A DNA stretch of 64,000 nucleotides, from positions 62,001 through 126,000 of the forward strand of contig NW_025930568.1 of assembly GCF_000764305.2 (NCBI RefSeq), in the 5' to 3' direction. The notes under the pieces were generated by a model. That model made no database searches. It was not told the origin of the DNA and saw only the letters and a program-made list of their open reading frames with translations. The position numbers were made by a program, and so were the translations under genes. Positions within the stretch are counted from its first letter, which is position 1, and each line of letters begins with the position of its first letter. Of the stretch, positions 48,201 through 63,200 are shown piece after piece. The stretch is from Hyalella azteca. Its lineage: Eukaryota; Arthropoda; Malacostraca; Amphipoda; Hyalellidae.

Positions 48201-51200
48201 TCTTGAAGTACTGGAAGACGCCAGCGCGCAGGTCATCTTGGTAGATGACATCCATTGATCCGTCACCACAGGGCACAGCCCGAGTGTTTTTAGGCAAAGG
48301 CATGTTTTCAGCTTTCTCAGATGTCGAAAACTTGGATGAAATGTACTGGGACGCATCAGAGAGACAAAACAAATGCTCGGGACCGATGTCGATCAAGAGT
48401 GGAGTTTCTGAATTAAGAGTAGCTTCAATATAAGGACTAGAAGACCATGGCATCCACGAGTACTTTAATGACGTTCCAAAGCTCCATGGCTTAATCAAGG
48501 GAATGCAGTTCAGGCCGTGGTGTCGCGTTTGCATTTCGAAATCCTGTATGCTAGCCAAAAAATTTATTTCCGATATCTGTTCAACTTTGTTAAGGGCTTT
48601 ATTTGTAGAAGTGTGGGAGTCCAAAACATTGTATGAAGTCCTTTTTCTAACGGCAGACACAGAGGCATGAAGTCTCTGAAAGCTCTGTTCAACTTTGCTC
48701 CAAGGCGCGTCTGAATTCTCGACATCCTTGAAGCTCAGCTCCAAAACCACTTCGCTGGAGCTAAACGCGATTGAATCGACGAGTGTCAAGGACGCTCTCA
48801 ATATTCCAAAAGCTGATGGATCCTCTGTATTTATTGTCGATGTCTCAACTGCACAAGGAACTTCTTCTGGAGTTGCAGGGAACAAACTCGAAAATTTGTT
48901 CCCAAGAATCGCAATCACTCGAGACATCTCATGGAATTTGTCGTCACTGAGGGTCACGCGTACTGGCTTCCCAACGTCAACCTTAATTTTTGCTGCAAAC
49001 CGAAGGAAATAATTAGCAATCAAGTCTGCAATGCAATGGTTCAAGAAAAAATTGACGATATCAAATATGGAACAATGCCAGCAGGCATTTCAGCCAAAAA
49101 CAATGAAGAATTAACAAAGAAATTACAGCCCAACAAAAACTGTCATATGAATTCGTATTTATTTAGAGTTTTTGCCATCATTTGGCCAATTATTTCAGAC
49201 GACTAAGTAAATACCGACACTCCCATGCGTGATGCCGGACACTAACCAGGCCTGGTGAGGAAGTCGTGGCAGGAGAAGGTGAAAAGAGCGGGCGGGACGC
49301 CTGTCTTGGGGTGCGGCGACCCTGTCCTTGTCTCCAGCAGACTTGTCGGATGGTCCTGAGCTGTCCCGACCTCCCCAATGCTTCCTCCTACACAAATCGT
49401 CAAACTTGTACCTAAAATGTGACTTTTGCCGTTTATATGAGACTTTCAATATAGTACATGTGAAAGTAAAAATTTATTTTCCGAGAAATTTTCCATTTTT
49501 ACTGTGAAGTCTATCATAGCTGAATTATACATTTTGACTGAACGGTTATGCGAGGAAAACATACAATTCAATGTATACGACTAAACAACCAAATTATCGA
49601 ATAAACAACCAAATTATAAAAAGTAAATTTAGCAGCTTAAAATCAATAAGAATTTGAAGGATTTCAAACTCAAAGTTTAAATCCTTTTTGACTTTGAAGG
49701 ATTTCAAGCTCAGAAAGTTTAAAATCCCGTGTAGTTTCTACAATAATCATTACCTTTAGAAGAGTTGCCAATGGGCGCGCCTCGTAGCACGAGATCATAG
49801 CAGGACAGCTCGAGCTTGTTCCGGGTGGAGGAGAGGCTGAAGAGGGCGTGTGGCTGCGACACCAGCGCGTACACGAGCGGCAGGACGCGGTGCCGCGGCC
49901 CTGCCGTGTCGCCGTCGCTGGCAAGAGTCGAGCAAGCCTTGGTCTTCTTGCCGCACACGCTGCCTTCTTCAGAGCCTTCGTAGCTGCAGTGGGTGGGTGG
50001 TGCTAGTTATTCAAAGATTTAAAAACAATAAAAAATTGAAGATCAGAAGTAGAAGGATTGAGCCATCATAAAAATCCTAAAACCTAGAGGCTCCTTTACT
50101 ATGACAGAGCAGAAGGAATAACTGACAGTTTGTCGAAGGAAATCTGCATCACGCACCCATCTTCCCGCTCCCCGAAAGACGGCGGCGTGGACACAGCAGG
50201 CGTAAGGGACACGGAAGGGGCGGATGTTGAGGACAGGCAAGTATGATCGGTGCTTGAACCTTGCGGGACTTTGATGAGCTCCGAGGGATTTCGTGCCGCG
50301 CCAGAGCCGAGCACAGATGAATTTTGCCGGCATGATTCGTAGGTGACATGTGTATCACCAGCAGCAGCAAGAACGTCCACTTTCTGGGCGCCAGCAGCAG
50401 ACACTGCGTCGGTGGCTGAAGGCTTTAAAGGCTCGTGCACGGGTGACGCCTCAGACTCGGTGGACAGAACTTCTTTGGCATCGTGGGCAGCTTGACGCCA
50501 CCGTCTGTCAGGCTTGCTGCGATGTGTCTTCTGCGTGTGGAAATGTAGCGCGTACTAGCGAAAATCGATAAATTATTCACCTCACTAATTAAGCTAAATA
50601 AATATAGTATGAAGTGTAACATTATTTTTGTAACTACACATTGATCAATAGACGTACAACAAGTTGATTATTCGGATGTTAGTTAACTATCAGTTCTCAA
50701 CATTACTAATTGAGAGCTACGCGAACTAAAATTCAAGAAGGTGATGTCTAACTGGTTCTAACAAAATAATATTCGATCGTTTTGCAGAAGACTGGAGTGT
50801 TTTAAAATAAAAGATGTTATTTCACTCTATTTTCGTTAGAGCATGAATGGGCCAAACTTACTTTTGAAGACTTAAGCGATGAAGCACCAGGTTCATCAAG
50901 TTTCTTATCGTACAAACAACAGCTTATGTACGACCCAGTGAGCAAAACATCGAAAGGGACGAGCTCAAGAGTATCTGGCACACACGATGTTCCCTCGAGA
51001 GCCGCCAGACGTGCACTGAAACTCTGGCAGAGACTAGAAATGCTGCTGGGCCCCACGGAGCTGGCGGTGTGTTTACTTGTCTCCGCGGACGTGATGCGGA
51101 CAGGGACACCGAGCAAGTCTTTCTGAGGGACGTTGGTCTCAAGACCACTGCTTCCCGCGAGGGAAATGTTCTCTTCAATGGATGGGAATTGGACGCTGGT

Positions 51201-54200
51201 TCTTGTAGTATTTATGGCGAGTTTCTTTTGCGTGAGAGACCCAGGCGCAGATTTAGTTGGGCTTGTTTTGTCAGCAGCTGTTAATAATCTCACGTCAGGA
51301 CTGGAGGCGTCACAATCAACGCCACTGTCAGCAACGTCTAGGCCAACAACTCTCGCAGATGTTGAGTCTGGCAATATTTTAGGACTTTTAAAAATAGAGA
51401 AAAGTTCCGTGGTTTCCCGTACAATATTCGTGACAAGACAGAGCTGAGGCATGCTGAGCGAAATTTTCACAGGCGTGATGGCGTTTACTTCAAGCGAGTG
51501 GCCAGCCACCAGCAGTCTGCGCTGAGCGGCTGCGAGAGCTTGGGTACTGGTTTGTATTTGTTCACTTGGTAAGCAGTCTGGGCCGTAACGCTGTTTTTGC
51601 TGAAGCAGACAAAAACTAAGAGACTTAGGCTGCACAGAAAATCCTGATTCCAATGAATTTGTTCCTTGGGCGTTTGTTTCGCTCGGGCGTCTCTTAGGAT
51701 CAGTAGGTGATGGCTTGCTTTTCTTTCGCCGCATTTCTTCTTTTTTATTCTTTGATTGCCGTGACAGTCGCTCCGAGGCGTCAGGAGGTCCAGGTTTGTT
51801 CAGCAGCCACTCCCCTTCATACACAGCCGCTGGAGCAAAAATCAAGCGCAGCGCAAATCTGTAAAATTGAGTTACAATTAAAATTAGCGCAATATTTACA
51901 CATACTAACACGTAAGATGAGCGTTTGCAAGCGCGGATACCAAGAACTTCCAATGTGTAGTCTGAAACCAAGAGTATTCTATAGGCCACTTCGTCCAAGA
52001 CCTCTCGACGATGGGCTGGAGGGGTGGCATGCCGGTGCTGGGAGGTTTCTCTCTGGGGTTGTAGTTGTTCCACGCCAAAGCCGGGTTCTCCCCCATCAGC
52101 AGGACTTGGTCGCCAGAACACGACCGAGGGCGACTCTGGTCATCCCTCGATAGGACGTCGCACCAACGGCCTGGACGAGGCATATTGTAGTCAAAATGTA
52201 GAGTAGTGCCAAAATTTTAGTGAATGATTTATGAGTAAAGAATACCAGTGTAAACCAAAACGACCTCCGAGTGGTGACTTTACCTCGTGCACTTCATTTC
52301 AAGTGAAATTTACTTTCATGTCACATGTAGAATCTCACCTAATGGAAGATTGATGGAAGTAATTTCAATGTGACACATGGAAATTTTTAGCGTCCCAGCA
52401 GGGAACGGAAAATTTTTGTCTAGATCAATGCATTGCTTTAAACCAGCAGTAGGAAACAAGAACATACGAAATCGTTACACGTTATGATGACCTTTGCGAT
52501 GACTTTTATTTGCTCGTTACACGGACTTTTGCTTCAAATTTTGTTTCTCCAAAGGGATCTTTCCAAATACCATATGTTGAAACCCCCTGTGTCAAACCCG
52601 TGCAGCGATTTCTCCAATCAACAAGTTCGTTTTGTGCAACCGAAACGCGATGCGCTCACCGGAAGACACGGCGATGGCGGTGAGGTCGACTTGGTACTGG
52701 CGGTCCTCCAGCACAGAGCCCGGCAACGTCAAAATTTTAGCTTGCTCCGCTAACTTCCACATGTCCCTCCGCACGATGATGCGCTCCACCGGGTTCTCAA
52801 CCTGCACACAATGAGCACGATAGTTCAGTTCGTGCCACTTTAATGTCAATGTCATATATATAGGAGATTAAGGTGTGTCGTGTAATGCAAATCAACACAC
52901 TGAGTAAAATGTTTTGCAAATCTATGAGATGAAAGGTAAATGATGATTTGGGCGGAGAGTTAAACCTCTGAAAGAATTAGTTTGGTCCATAATTGGAGGC
53001 GCATATATTTTATTGGAACGAATCTTACTCTCAAGTACAATGCAACCGCCACTTACAAAGGATGAAGGTGCAAAAAAGTTCAAACACAAGAGGCAGGTAG
53101 TTTATGCAGACCTGAGGCGTGATGAGCAGCGACGAGAACTGGAGGACGACGAGGTCGTGTCCACATGTCAAGGAAGTATCGACAACACAACTCGGTAAAA
53201 ACAATCTCATGCCTTCAACGTGCACGTACAGGAGCGGCAGAGTGCGGTTGTTGATGCTCATACCCATAGGTTCCTTGTGTAATAATTCGGCGTCGGTTGG
53301 GGCGCGCGCGCGAGTGTTTTCGGTGGGTCGACCATTCAAATCTTCAGCCTCTTCGTGAATATCAGGATCGTGAGATGAAGTCTCGGCGTCAGTGAATAAA
53401 GTGGCGGGAAGTTTGAGATGGAGCCAAGGCTCGTAGACGCGGATGAAGGGCTTCAGAGTGTCTGGCTCAAAGATGACATCCAGAGGCTGTATTCTCACGT
53501 CCACTTCAGTGAGTGTGTTGTTTGTGGACTCGCCTTGTACTCTGAGAATCAGACACTCTTATTGTGAGCCAATTAAAACATAATAAAATAGGCAAGAAAA
53601 CATACAGAGCAAATTAAAATGAAATAAAACAGCCGGCGTTGCCGGGCTAATCCAGGTAATCCCAGTGTTTTAGATTAAGTTTTTGTAAATCAAATTGAAA
53701 TTCAAATTTTTATTTTTGGTCCGACTCTCCGATACAAGTTTTTCAGTGCATTTATTCTTTTCACAATAAGAATAAATTATTAAGTCCAGATTTAAGATCA
53801 TTTCATAGGAACACGAAATTCTTGACGCTCATTAACACGAGCAAATGAATGAGAAGACGCCACTGTTCTATTAACACTAGTACTGGATAATCCAGTCCAT
53901 GAGAAGCAAAAGTAAAATGCCCTTACACTAGAGACTTGCCTCTCAGCCTGATGTTCTCTGCTGAGCAGTTGGTTCCACTTGCCATGAACGTTTTTGCAGA
54001 CCGCCGACGTAAGTGTGAAGGATAAGAATCCGTGGTGTTGCTTCACGGGCGCCAGTGGTGGCTGCCCGCTGCTGCGTATCTCGCCTGCATCGCCTTCGTC
54101 GCCCCCTACGGAGTTGTTAGAGTCGTGGGACTCGGAGGAGGTCTTCTTCACTTGACAGAAAATCGGGATATCCTGACGGATGGACTCATTTGGATGAGCT

Positions 54201-57200
54201 GCTATCACAATCCCGCTGTTGCTTCCAGGCACCCAGACGTTGTTACTGCAAATAGTTTACAAGCAATGAAAATTACACTTGTGAAGAAAGTGATCATCAT
54301 AATCGTACGGAACATATTTTCAAACATAGAAAATATTCTGAGAAAATCCGACACCATTAATGTAAAAATGCACCATTAACTTACACTAGTTCAGAGTGTA
54401 GAACATTGAAAGCCGTTACTCTACACTTGATCTTAGTGTAGACCTGCTGCAGGTCTATGGCCATCGTCAGGTCCTCGAGCTCGGCTTGCAGGCGCGTCTC
54501 TTGTTTTCTTTCGTCCGCGCTGACGCGTTGGCTCGAGATTCCGGGCTCTTCGAACCTGCGCGGGCTTTGTTGTGTGACTTTTGGCAAACTTGGAGCAGCC
54601 GTGTGGTCAGGTGCTGTAGAACTACTTAGAAGTTGAATTTTGGAAGGTGAGGAAGCACCAGGCTTTAAAGGTGCACCGTCTTGGAAAATTTTCTCGTGCT
54701 GTAGAAGTTGCTTCTGTTCAGCATAAAGAGTGGCTGAGACCTTCGCTACCGTCCACTGCATCCAAGCAGAAAGACCAGGGGAAGTTTCTGCTTTGACGGG
54801 CTCGTTTACATCGCTTTTTACTCCTACAGCTGCGGTAGACGTCACAGCTGCCGACGTAGACACAGCGCCAGCTGTAGTGGGAGATGTATCGCTTGTCTGA
54901 AAAATATAAAAATTACGTTGGGAATTTTTTTATAAGTTTTCCATAATAAAAAGACAAAGAGTGGTTTGTTACGCAGATTTAATGAATTTAAAGGAAAAAT
55001 TAAGAAAAATAATTCCAAAGGATAAGTTGAACGAGTCTTACCGAGTAATTGAGGTAATTATCACGCAAGAGGACCAGTGATCGCAGGAAAGATTCCACAA
55101 GAGCGACGTGCGAGACGACCTGCCTGCGCGACCCACAGACGCGCACTGGAGACATGTCCGCGTGCACGACGATGCTGTTACTCGTCGCCGGCAGGTCGTC
55201 GGTCTTCGCAGCATCCTGGGCAGACGCCGAACCTTCTTGTTTCGGTGCGCCAGTTGCAGCGTTTTCACCTATGAATTTTATAGGTGAGGATACTGATATG
55301 ATTAATTAATTCAAATATATTGCTCAGCAGGTAGGCATGACTAAGCATTGAAAGTTCCAGCAGTAATCGATAGATTTTTTCTATTCATACTCTTTTAAAG
55401 GGATTTATTTAGAAATTAATAATTTGTTCACGCTCTGAGAAGAAATTCAAAATATAAAAGAATATTACTTCTGACTGAAGTATTAATTTTTACTGGTCAC
55501 TACTTTGTTGTAGGCATTATAAGTTTACAGAAAGAGTCAATTGAAAGTAATTATCTAATTCTGAGTTGCAATTTATTTGAAATAATTACCGTCCATTCTA
55601 GTGGACTTGGAGTCCCTGCTCTTAGACTCAGGTTTATTGTGCTTGGTGACGATGGAGATGGTGGCGGTGGTGTGGACGTTCTTGAGGATAGGCAGGCGGA
55701 CGTGAGCGCCTGCCGCCTGCAGGCTGTACGTGCTGAACTCCCGCAGACTGGCAGACCAGGGCACGGCTCTGAAGCCTGCACAACCCACCACACATTTATA
55801 CCAGGCTAAAAGACATCATTGCCTGCTGATTATATCATCTGAATATTTTTATCATCTGCATATTATATCAGAATATGAATATTTTCCTATCAGTTTAGCT
55901 TCATACGTCTTTAATAAAAATTAATTAATTGTAATATCATGGGCAACATTTAAGCGATCTTAACTGCGAGAAGTGTTGAACTACAATGGATTCGGGTCAA
56001 TATTAAAGATAAAAAGCCTTAGGACTTAACAGAGGCTATGCAGATGTAAAAATTTTTACAATGCGGCAAAAGAAGAACAATGTACCCACCAGGTGCCGTG
56101 CAGTCAGGGGGCAGGGTAATAGGCAGTTGAGTGATGGTATTGACGAGGTTGGTTCTGACGGCCGCGTTACGGAGGACGACGTGAGGCAAGACGAAGACAA
56201 GCGTGTCAGCGAGACAAGGGCGCTCATGGCGGGTGAGATACGTCCTGTGTATCGCGGTGCTCAGTCCGCTCTCGCAGCACACCTGTAGTGAGCACCCGGG
56301 AAGGAAGACGGTGCAGGATTGGAGGTCTACATGCAACAACAGACGCTGCAACACGGAACAATATTTAGAAACGCTATGTTTCCACGATGTGGGTTCCCCG
56401 TTAGCGGATAAATGGTTGGAGGTTTGAGGAGGGCGTGAGATGAGAGACTGGGCAGCTTTGCTCGTCTGCACCTCGGAAGTGGTAGAAGAATCCCGCCGCG
56501 TCGTGCCGGTCTCAGAGGCAGAGCCGCCCGAAGTGTGGCGGTTGCTCCGAACTTCAGAGACGCGTTTGCTAAGAATTCGTTCGTAGGATCGGCGGGACGG
56601 AGTTTTGCGAGGACAGTACGACAGGAAATCCATAAGTTTTGAGTCCAATAAGACAGAGGTCTTCTGGATACCTAATGTAAAAATGAGACAAGATGTTTCA
56701 TCCTCTAAATTATAGGGCCAATGCACAGAGAGACGTACGAGATGGTCACTGGAACTTTCATTTTGCGGTAGCAAAACCTCAAGGCCTCCACGATTCTCAG
56801 GCCCTGCAAGCAAGAGGCATATAACTTTTCCATCAATGTGATCGCCCGTTCCGTGAACAACTTTTGCCAATTCCAAAAGGCGCTTGTGAGAACTTGAAGT
56901 CTTCTTTGAAATGCCGCTGGCTATTTTAGTTTCCTCGGCGGAGACAGACTCAGGAGTGTCAGCGGGAGCAGGAGCAGCACGCACCACCTTCGACGCCTCC
57001 CTGAGGCACACTGAAGCAGCTTCAAGCGAGAGCACCGCGCTGCAAGACTGGGCGCTGCCAGCGACATCAACCATCAGCTGCTTCATCCGCACGCAGAACA
57101 CCGGACTTTCTGCAGGAATCAATTATCATTTCAGTAAATCCTCCCAGTCATGTTAAGAAAAAGTTTATTCTAGCACGGAGAAAAGATCGTTATTTATGCA

Positions 57201-60200
57201 TGTTCCGTCCAATTTCGAACTTTCATTTAATTGAGTAGAAACTACATGTGATTAAAACATCGATTACTAAGGAGCGAGTTATTAATTATAGAAGCACGGA
57301 TGAAATGAGGCGAGTGTGTGATGCGAACAATAGCTACAGCAGCTGACTTTGGTGGATGGCGTCCCTGACGACGGTGTCAGCGTGGCGGTGGGGCGCGGTC
57401 AGCCACGAGGACGCCAGGCGCGTGAACAGCAGCAGCTGCGCAGCGTTGCAGCCGACCACGGCGCCGCCTGCGGGGAGATTTGCGAAGTGGAGATTTGGCC
57501 GAACGAATTAAAATTATAACTCAAGACTCACTGAAGTGAGTGACAAAGAGCGCATTTTCTCAAAATCGACGAAAACGTGAAGTCACAGACAGACAGACGG
57601 AAATGACGAGCACAATATTGCCTTTTTCCATGAATGAGAAAATGCGCTAAAGCGGTTATGAGTTTGTAACTCCGTCAGCCAATCACTGTCGACTTTTCAG
57701 GCTAAAGCTCCCAATCATTGGCGAGAAATTTGCCGCTACTAGTAGGTACTTAGGCTGCAAGGTGTACTTGACCAGTACATGTACTTAGGTCGCTGCGTAA
57801 AACAGTGAGTTTTGATAGTGCGAACCAGGTTCCGTTAAATTATAAACCGTAATAAGAACCAACATTCATTCGCCATTCTACGAATTAATGATCCGATTTT
57901 CCAAAAGTGTGATTCACTAAAATATTTCGATTAAATAGGATCGCCAAGAAAATTCTCCAACATTTCAGAAAACTGTCACAGGAATTTTGACAGCAAGAGG
58001 CGCAACGTAACACAAGCTCTCATAATTATATTTTCCAAGAAGCTTTATCACTTAAAATAAAAATAAATTTCACACCAGCACAAATACTAGCAGGTAATAC
58101 ATGCAGAACAACAATAAATGTCCATTTATGTAATTATACACTAGAAATAAATTAATACTAATAAGCTAATTGCAAAATTTGTCTATATTTAGGAAGAGTA
58201 AACATTAAAAAAATATAACTCAGTACTCACTGCAGTGAGTGACAGAGAGCGCATTTTCTCGCTGACAAAAACGTAAAGTCACAGACAGACGGACGGACAT
58301 GACGAGAACGATAGGGCATTTTTTCCATAAATGAGAATTAGAAAATGCGCTAAAAAATAATAAATTTGACATGAACTGACCTGAGAAGGAGCAGCGCTTG
58401 AGCTGAACAGCAGAGGCGGCATGCAGCTCAGGCAGCAGCAGCTTGCAGAGCTGCAGAGTTGGCTTAAAATCCTGCAGCACGCAGACGCAGCCACCGTCCT
58501 CTGTATCCACTAGCCACGCGCTGCACTGAGCCACCTGTACACACACACGTCATGAGGAAAATTATCATAAAAATGAAACTAGGAAATTGAATAAATTTTG
58601 AAATGAACAGAATAAATGAACAAATTCTTCTTGAAATCAAAAAGCGGTCTGCCACATAGTAATGAGTTTGTCATACTAAATAGTTCAAACTAACATCCGC
58701 ATTCGGTGTTGATACTTTCTAATGTACCGGAGAGAGGGATAGTATCAAAAATACCAGATAAATATACTTATATGCAAGAATATATCACGAATATTAAATT
58801 CTCTGCGTGAGTGGGACTGTTGAGGGTTGCCGCACTTTGACGCTGAGGGAGGAGCGGGCGGCGCGCATGACGGCGTCACGCTTCTGCTGTCCGACCGTCA
58901 GGACGCCTGACGCAACACTGGCGGCCGTAAGGGCGACACGTCGTGTGTACATCGGCTGCTGCCACTCCACCTCCACACGCTGTGCCCCCACCACCAGCAC
59001 CACGCCCTCCTCCTCCTCCACCGCAGCGATACTTCGCTACAAGAAAAGAAATGCATAAATAAATATCCATAAGCCTGCGGTCGGTAAATTAGCCCAAAGA
59101 ACACCAATAATGGCCAGATCATTTTGCACGAGCATGGAATATGAAAGATAATTAATCGATTGTAACCATACATCAGCAAGCTCTTTACCTAACATTCAGA
59201 CATTTCGATTTGCCTATAATAAAGCTACTTCCTACACGTGAAATTCAGCTTTTTATGCATTAAAGGCCATGACAGAACCTTTTTCCTTCTGCTCAGCAGG
59301 TGGACAGGACGGTAAGCATGAGGGTGCTGCGCAGCATGCAGCAGCAGCTTGGGGGCACGTATGCTGAGCGTCAGCACGACTGTAGGCAGGGATGCTGACG
59401 TCGCCATGGCCACGTCATGTTCACTAGGCTGCTCGTGTGCTGCTGCCGAGCCTGCCAAAGAAGTCATCAGCATTAAATATTATGCACGAATATGTGCTTT
59501 AATTCTGATGATAAATGTTTCCTGGAGAGCGAGCACAAGTTAATTAGCATCTTTGAAATTGTCCGTGCTTAAATGTGAAGATCTGTTTGGTGGTTGTCAG
59601 AATAGTGAAATATTTAAGGTCTGCGGTATGGTCTGAAGTGGAGGTTTCTTCAGTGGTCTCTACCCTAACTGGATGGCAAGCTCCCGTCACTGGACGCATG
59701 GTCGTTATGTAGCGCTCAGGGCCAGCCGCTCACTACTTAGTTTGTACTCATAAGCCAAAATCCGCTGGCCAATTTCATAGATGGAAAACTACTCCAAACT
59801 CCAAAGCTCTTAGTTCCATATTATTTAATGGGACGTAGCAGTCCCAGGCCACGATGGATCGCCGCTATGTACTATATTACAAGCAATGCTATAAATCGTA
59901 CTTTAAATTATTGGAAGAGTCTTAATATGTTCAAATGGCTCATTTGTGATCATTGCCCAAGCAACGCTTATGGGGAAGATATTATTCACAAGCACAGATA
60001 GGATATTCCTGTTATCCAGAATCCTGCTGGTAATTTTCAAATTCACTGTAATAGTTATTCATACCTCTACAATGACCACTTATCAACAAGATGGATGAGA
60101 GCCACATTACCACTATCGTTAGTCAACAACAATGCACTACACCAGAGTTGGTAGCGTATGGCTGATAGCGCAGATAAAATGAGTCAAATGTACCTTGCTT

Positions 60201-63200
60201 CTAAAATTCCGAAAAAAACTACTGCCATAGTGACCACGTTACAGAAGCTATATTTTCGTTCACAAAATGAGATATCAGTCTGAGTAAACGTTTTTAATGC
60301 CATGCAAGTTATAAAAAATATTTGAGTACAACTACGGATGTTCGAGGCGCACCATTGAGGGCGGTGGTGCAGTAAGGCGCGTAGTCGTATGCGGCGAGGG
60401 CGTCAAGCACAGCAGAGACGCGGTGGTGGGCGCCCGAGCAGCAGTTGACGGAACACTCGCCCACGGTGACGCGGCACGCGCTCTGCTCCGCTAAATCACT
60501 GAAAATCATTCATTTATTATCATCAGAAGTTCATGCCAGGAAAGAAAAAAACGAAACTCGATTACAAAAGTTCACGCTCTGTAGGTTGCAACAATAGATA
60601 CTTGCTTACTTTTGCTTCAGATTGAAGTTGCCAAGAAAAGTTTACGATCCGGAGCTTGCAGCAAAACAGCTTAGAAATACTTGCTTACTATGCCTTCTAA
60701 TTTAAACAATTTATACATAGAAAAAGTTCGAATTAAAAGTTTTCAATAGTTTTCAGTAAACACGGTAGTGGAGATTCTATGGGCATATAATATTGAACAT
60801 TACCTACTAAAGAAAATATTATGTAGATAATAAGTTAAACGATACAAATAATTGATATTTCACTACTTATACAAACATAATACCTGTATTCTAGATTAGC
60901 AAATAAGCGAGCCAGGTGTTCAGCAGAGATTTCCTCAGGCACTTGTAAGTGATACTTGAAGTCCAGGGTAACCGCCGCCCCTCTTGACAACGACTCACGT
61001 TCTGAAGAAATTAAGAACAACATTTCGGTCACTAGAAAATGCTTATGGATTAAGTAACTTTAATATTTACAAATTTTAGGCTGTTCTTAACAAATCAGCA
61101 GACATACATTAGGAAATATTGTAAGGATTTAAATTTTAGAGCATGAATAAAAATATGGTAATGATGTTTGATTAAGTTCCGAGATTAAAACGAAATTACT
61201 GTAGTTGACGACCACTAAAATTCGTCCCAGGTCATGAAAGAAAAGAGTGCTTAAGTTTTAATTCAAGAAAATAACGTTTAAGGTTCAATCAAAAAATTAG
61301 GATGCAAGATTAAATTCGAGAAAATAGGATGCCAGGTTTAATTCGAAACAAAATGGGTTATACTATCTAACTACTCATCACACTTAAGTGCTATCAAAAT
61401 CTTTCACGGACAATTTTCCCTGCTTCATTCAACAATGTTTCACTTTCACAAAAAAAGAACAATAGCAGGCTTCACCATCCCCCAGCAAATTGTTTGCACA
61501 ACTCAAATAAAAAAAAATTCATAGCTTCTTTAATGAAGGAAATCAGCTGTACGCCTCACCGACGGCATCATCCTTGCGATCTTCCTCTTCATTCTTTGGC
61601 ATTTCGTCAACAAATAGGGAGCCTTCCAGGTAACCCTCACTGTATTCCCCACACGCCAGGTATTGAGGGGAAGAGTCAGACTCCCGCCACCCTGCCCCAC
61701 TGCCCGAGGCTTCGCTTGGCGCTCCGGGAGCTGGGGAAGCTTCACGAGATAAACTCTGCTGAAGTGAGACGAAATTAGGACCAGGGTTATGATAGTGAGC
61801 AGCAACTGTAGCTCCTAGATACTGAGCAGCAACTGTAGCTCCTAGATGCTGAGCAGCAACTGTAGCTCCTAGATACTGAGCAGCAACTGTAGCTCAATAA
61901 ATTCATCAGCCAGCATCCTGCAGTTTTCAAATCTCTACGGCCGATCGCAGATCCGCATCAAGATATGACATGACAAAATAAAAAATATTACAATTCACGG
62001 AAGAATTTCATAGTTTGTGGTTTCAGGCAATAATTGTAAAATATATTTAATTCATTGCCAGTCGGTATCACGAACAAATAATTGTGAAGATAATTGGTTC
62101 AAAAAATCCAGACAACTTCAAATGCTGCCAAAATGCACAAACCTCTTCATCTTCAGTGTTGAAATTCTCTGTGATGCCGCACATACAAGTGTCACCCAAC
62201 GGTTCGACAACCATCTGAAACAACCAAACATTACCATTACACATGGTACATGCAAAGCAGCACTCAATTGTATGAATCAGTTTTCTATTGCATGGAAAAA
62301 AGCTATAAACTTTGTTTGTTTTGATATTACTGAAGGGATTTTATGCCCACTCCGTAGACCAGCTGGGCCTATACTTTCAAAAAAAGTTAAGAGATCGTAA
62401 GTTCAACAGCCAATCATAGAGGGCCTTCCAAGCAAAATGCACCAATCATAGACAAGAAAAAAGAGCGTAAGTACTTACGTTCACTTAGCGAGTTTTGAAA
62501 GTATGGCCCTGAGGAGCAACACACCTCCGATATGGCGAGCTGAGCGTGCGAGTCAGACACGCCGCGCAGCTTCACGGTCACGAAACTGCCGCGCTGCACG
62601 GCACGCAGGAACGGACGGAAACGCATGCGTGTAGGGCCGAAGTAGCCAACGTCTTGGCTCGACTCTGTTGCCTGATGTGAATGAATTATTAGAAATGTGA
62701 TGCCAATTACTAGTACGTATATATATTGTAAAACTGTTAAGTATAATAATTGAAATTTTAGTTGCTGATAAACTATAGTTGCTGATAAACTATATTCGCT
62801 CAATAAAGAATTTAATTAATGTCTAGAGTAGAGCAGACACCTCAAATTATAATAGCTTTCACTACAAATCAAGTGCAATGATAGACTCAATTCGCGTAGT
62901 AAATAGCTTATTTAATTTTCAATTAGAAAGCGCAGACGTACCTTAAATACCCACGAGGCAGTTTCAACATAAAGTCCGAACTCAAGAGTCCTCTTCATCT
63001 TGTGCAGCAGGTGCGCCTCCTGCTCAGTTCTTGTAGAAGCTTCCCCGTCCTCGAGGTCATCAACCTCCTCCCAGTAGATGGGGAGCAGCGCTGAGCCCAG
63101 AGACCACGCCCAGGACGACCAAGAGTCTTCCCCTTCATCCTCCCCAGGAGGTGCATTGCGGGGGTCGGTCCCTACACCCACTCCTCCCCCCAGAGGGGCG

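Larger units (their letters stand above)
44033..50530 (-). other. VPS13B: VPS13B exons 21-30 of this window (VAB region)
   Basis: Exons: 50100-50530, 49754-49983, 49247-49387, 47304-48992, 46886-47133, 46459-46682, 45989-46175, 45480-45638, 44859-44999, 44033-44185. Exon 24 (1,689 nt) holds the start of the VPS13 adaptor-binding (VAB) beta-propeller, with LLIDIGPEHLFCLSDASQY, GTMTWCYPEPRALTRVDIYP and YDSLRAEFLTYREFELSE. Exon 25 matches the human YSWRSH...WSEPFSVD block (TYSWRSHLKPLLLRVC, WSKPFSIDKEGSF). Exon 28 has VVSPQFVVRSHLPRSLILH. In VPS13 proteins this region binds organelle adaptors, often through PxP motifs. Intron 27 has a GC donor. Confidence 0.85.

Noticed and set aside
53926..53941. 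GC donor GAGAG|GCAAGT for VPS13B exon 16
   Set aside because: The GT donor 12 bases downstream (AGT|GTAAGG) is stronger and gives the phase needed by exon 17.
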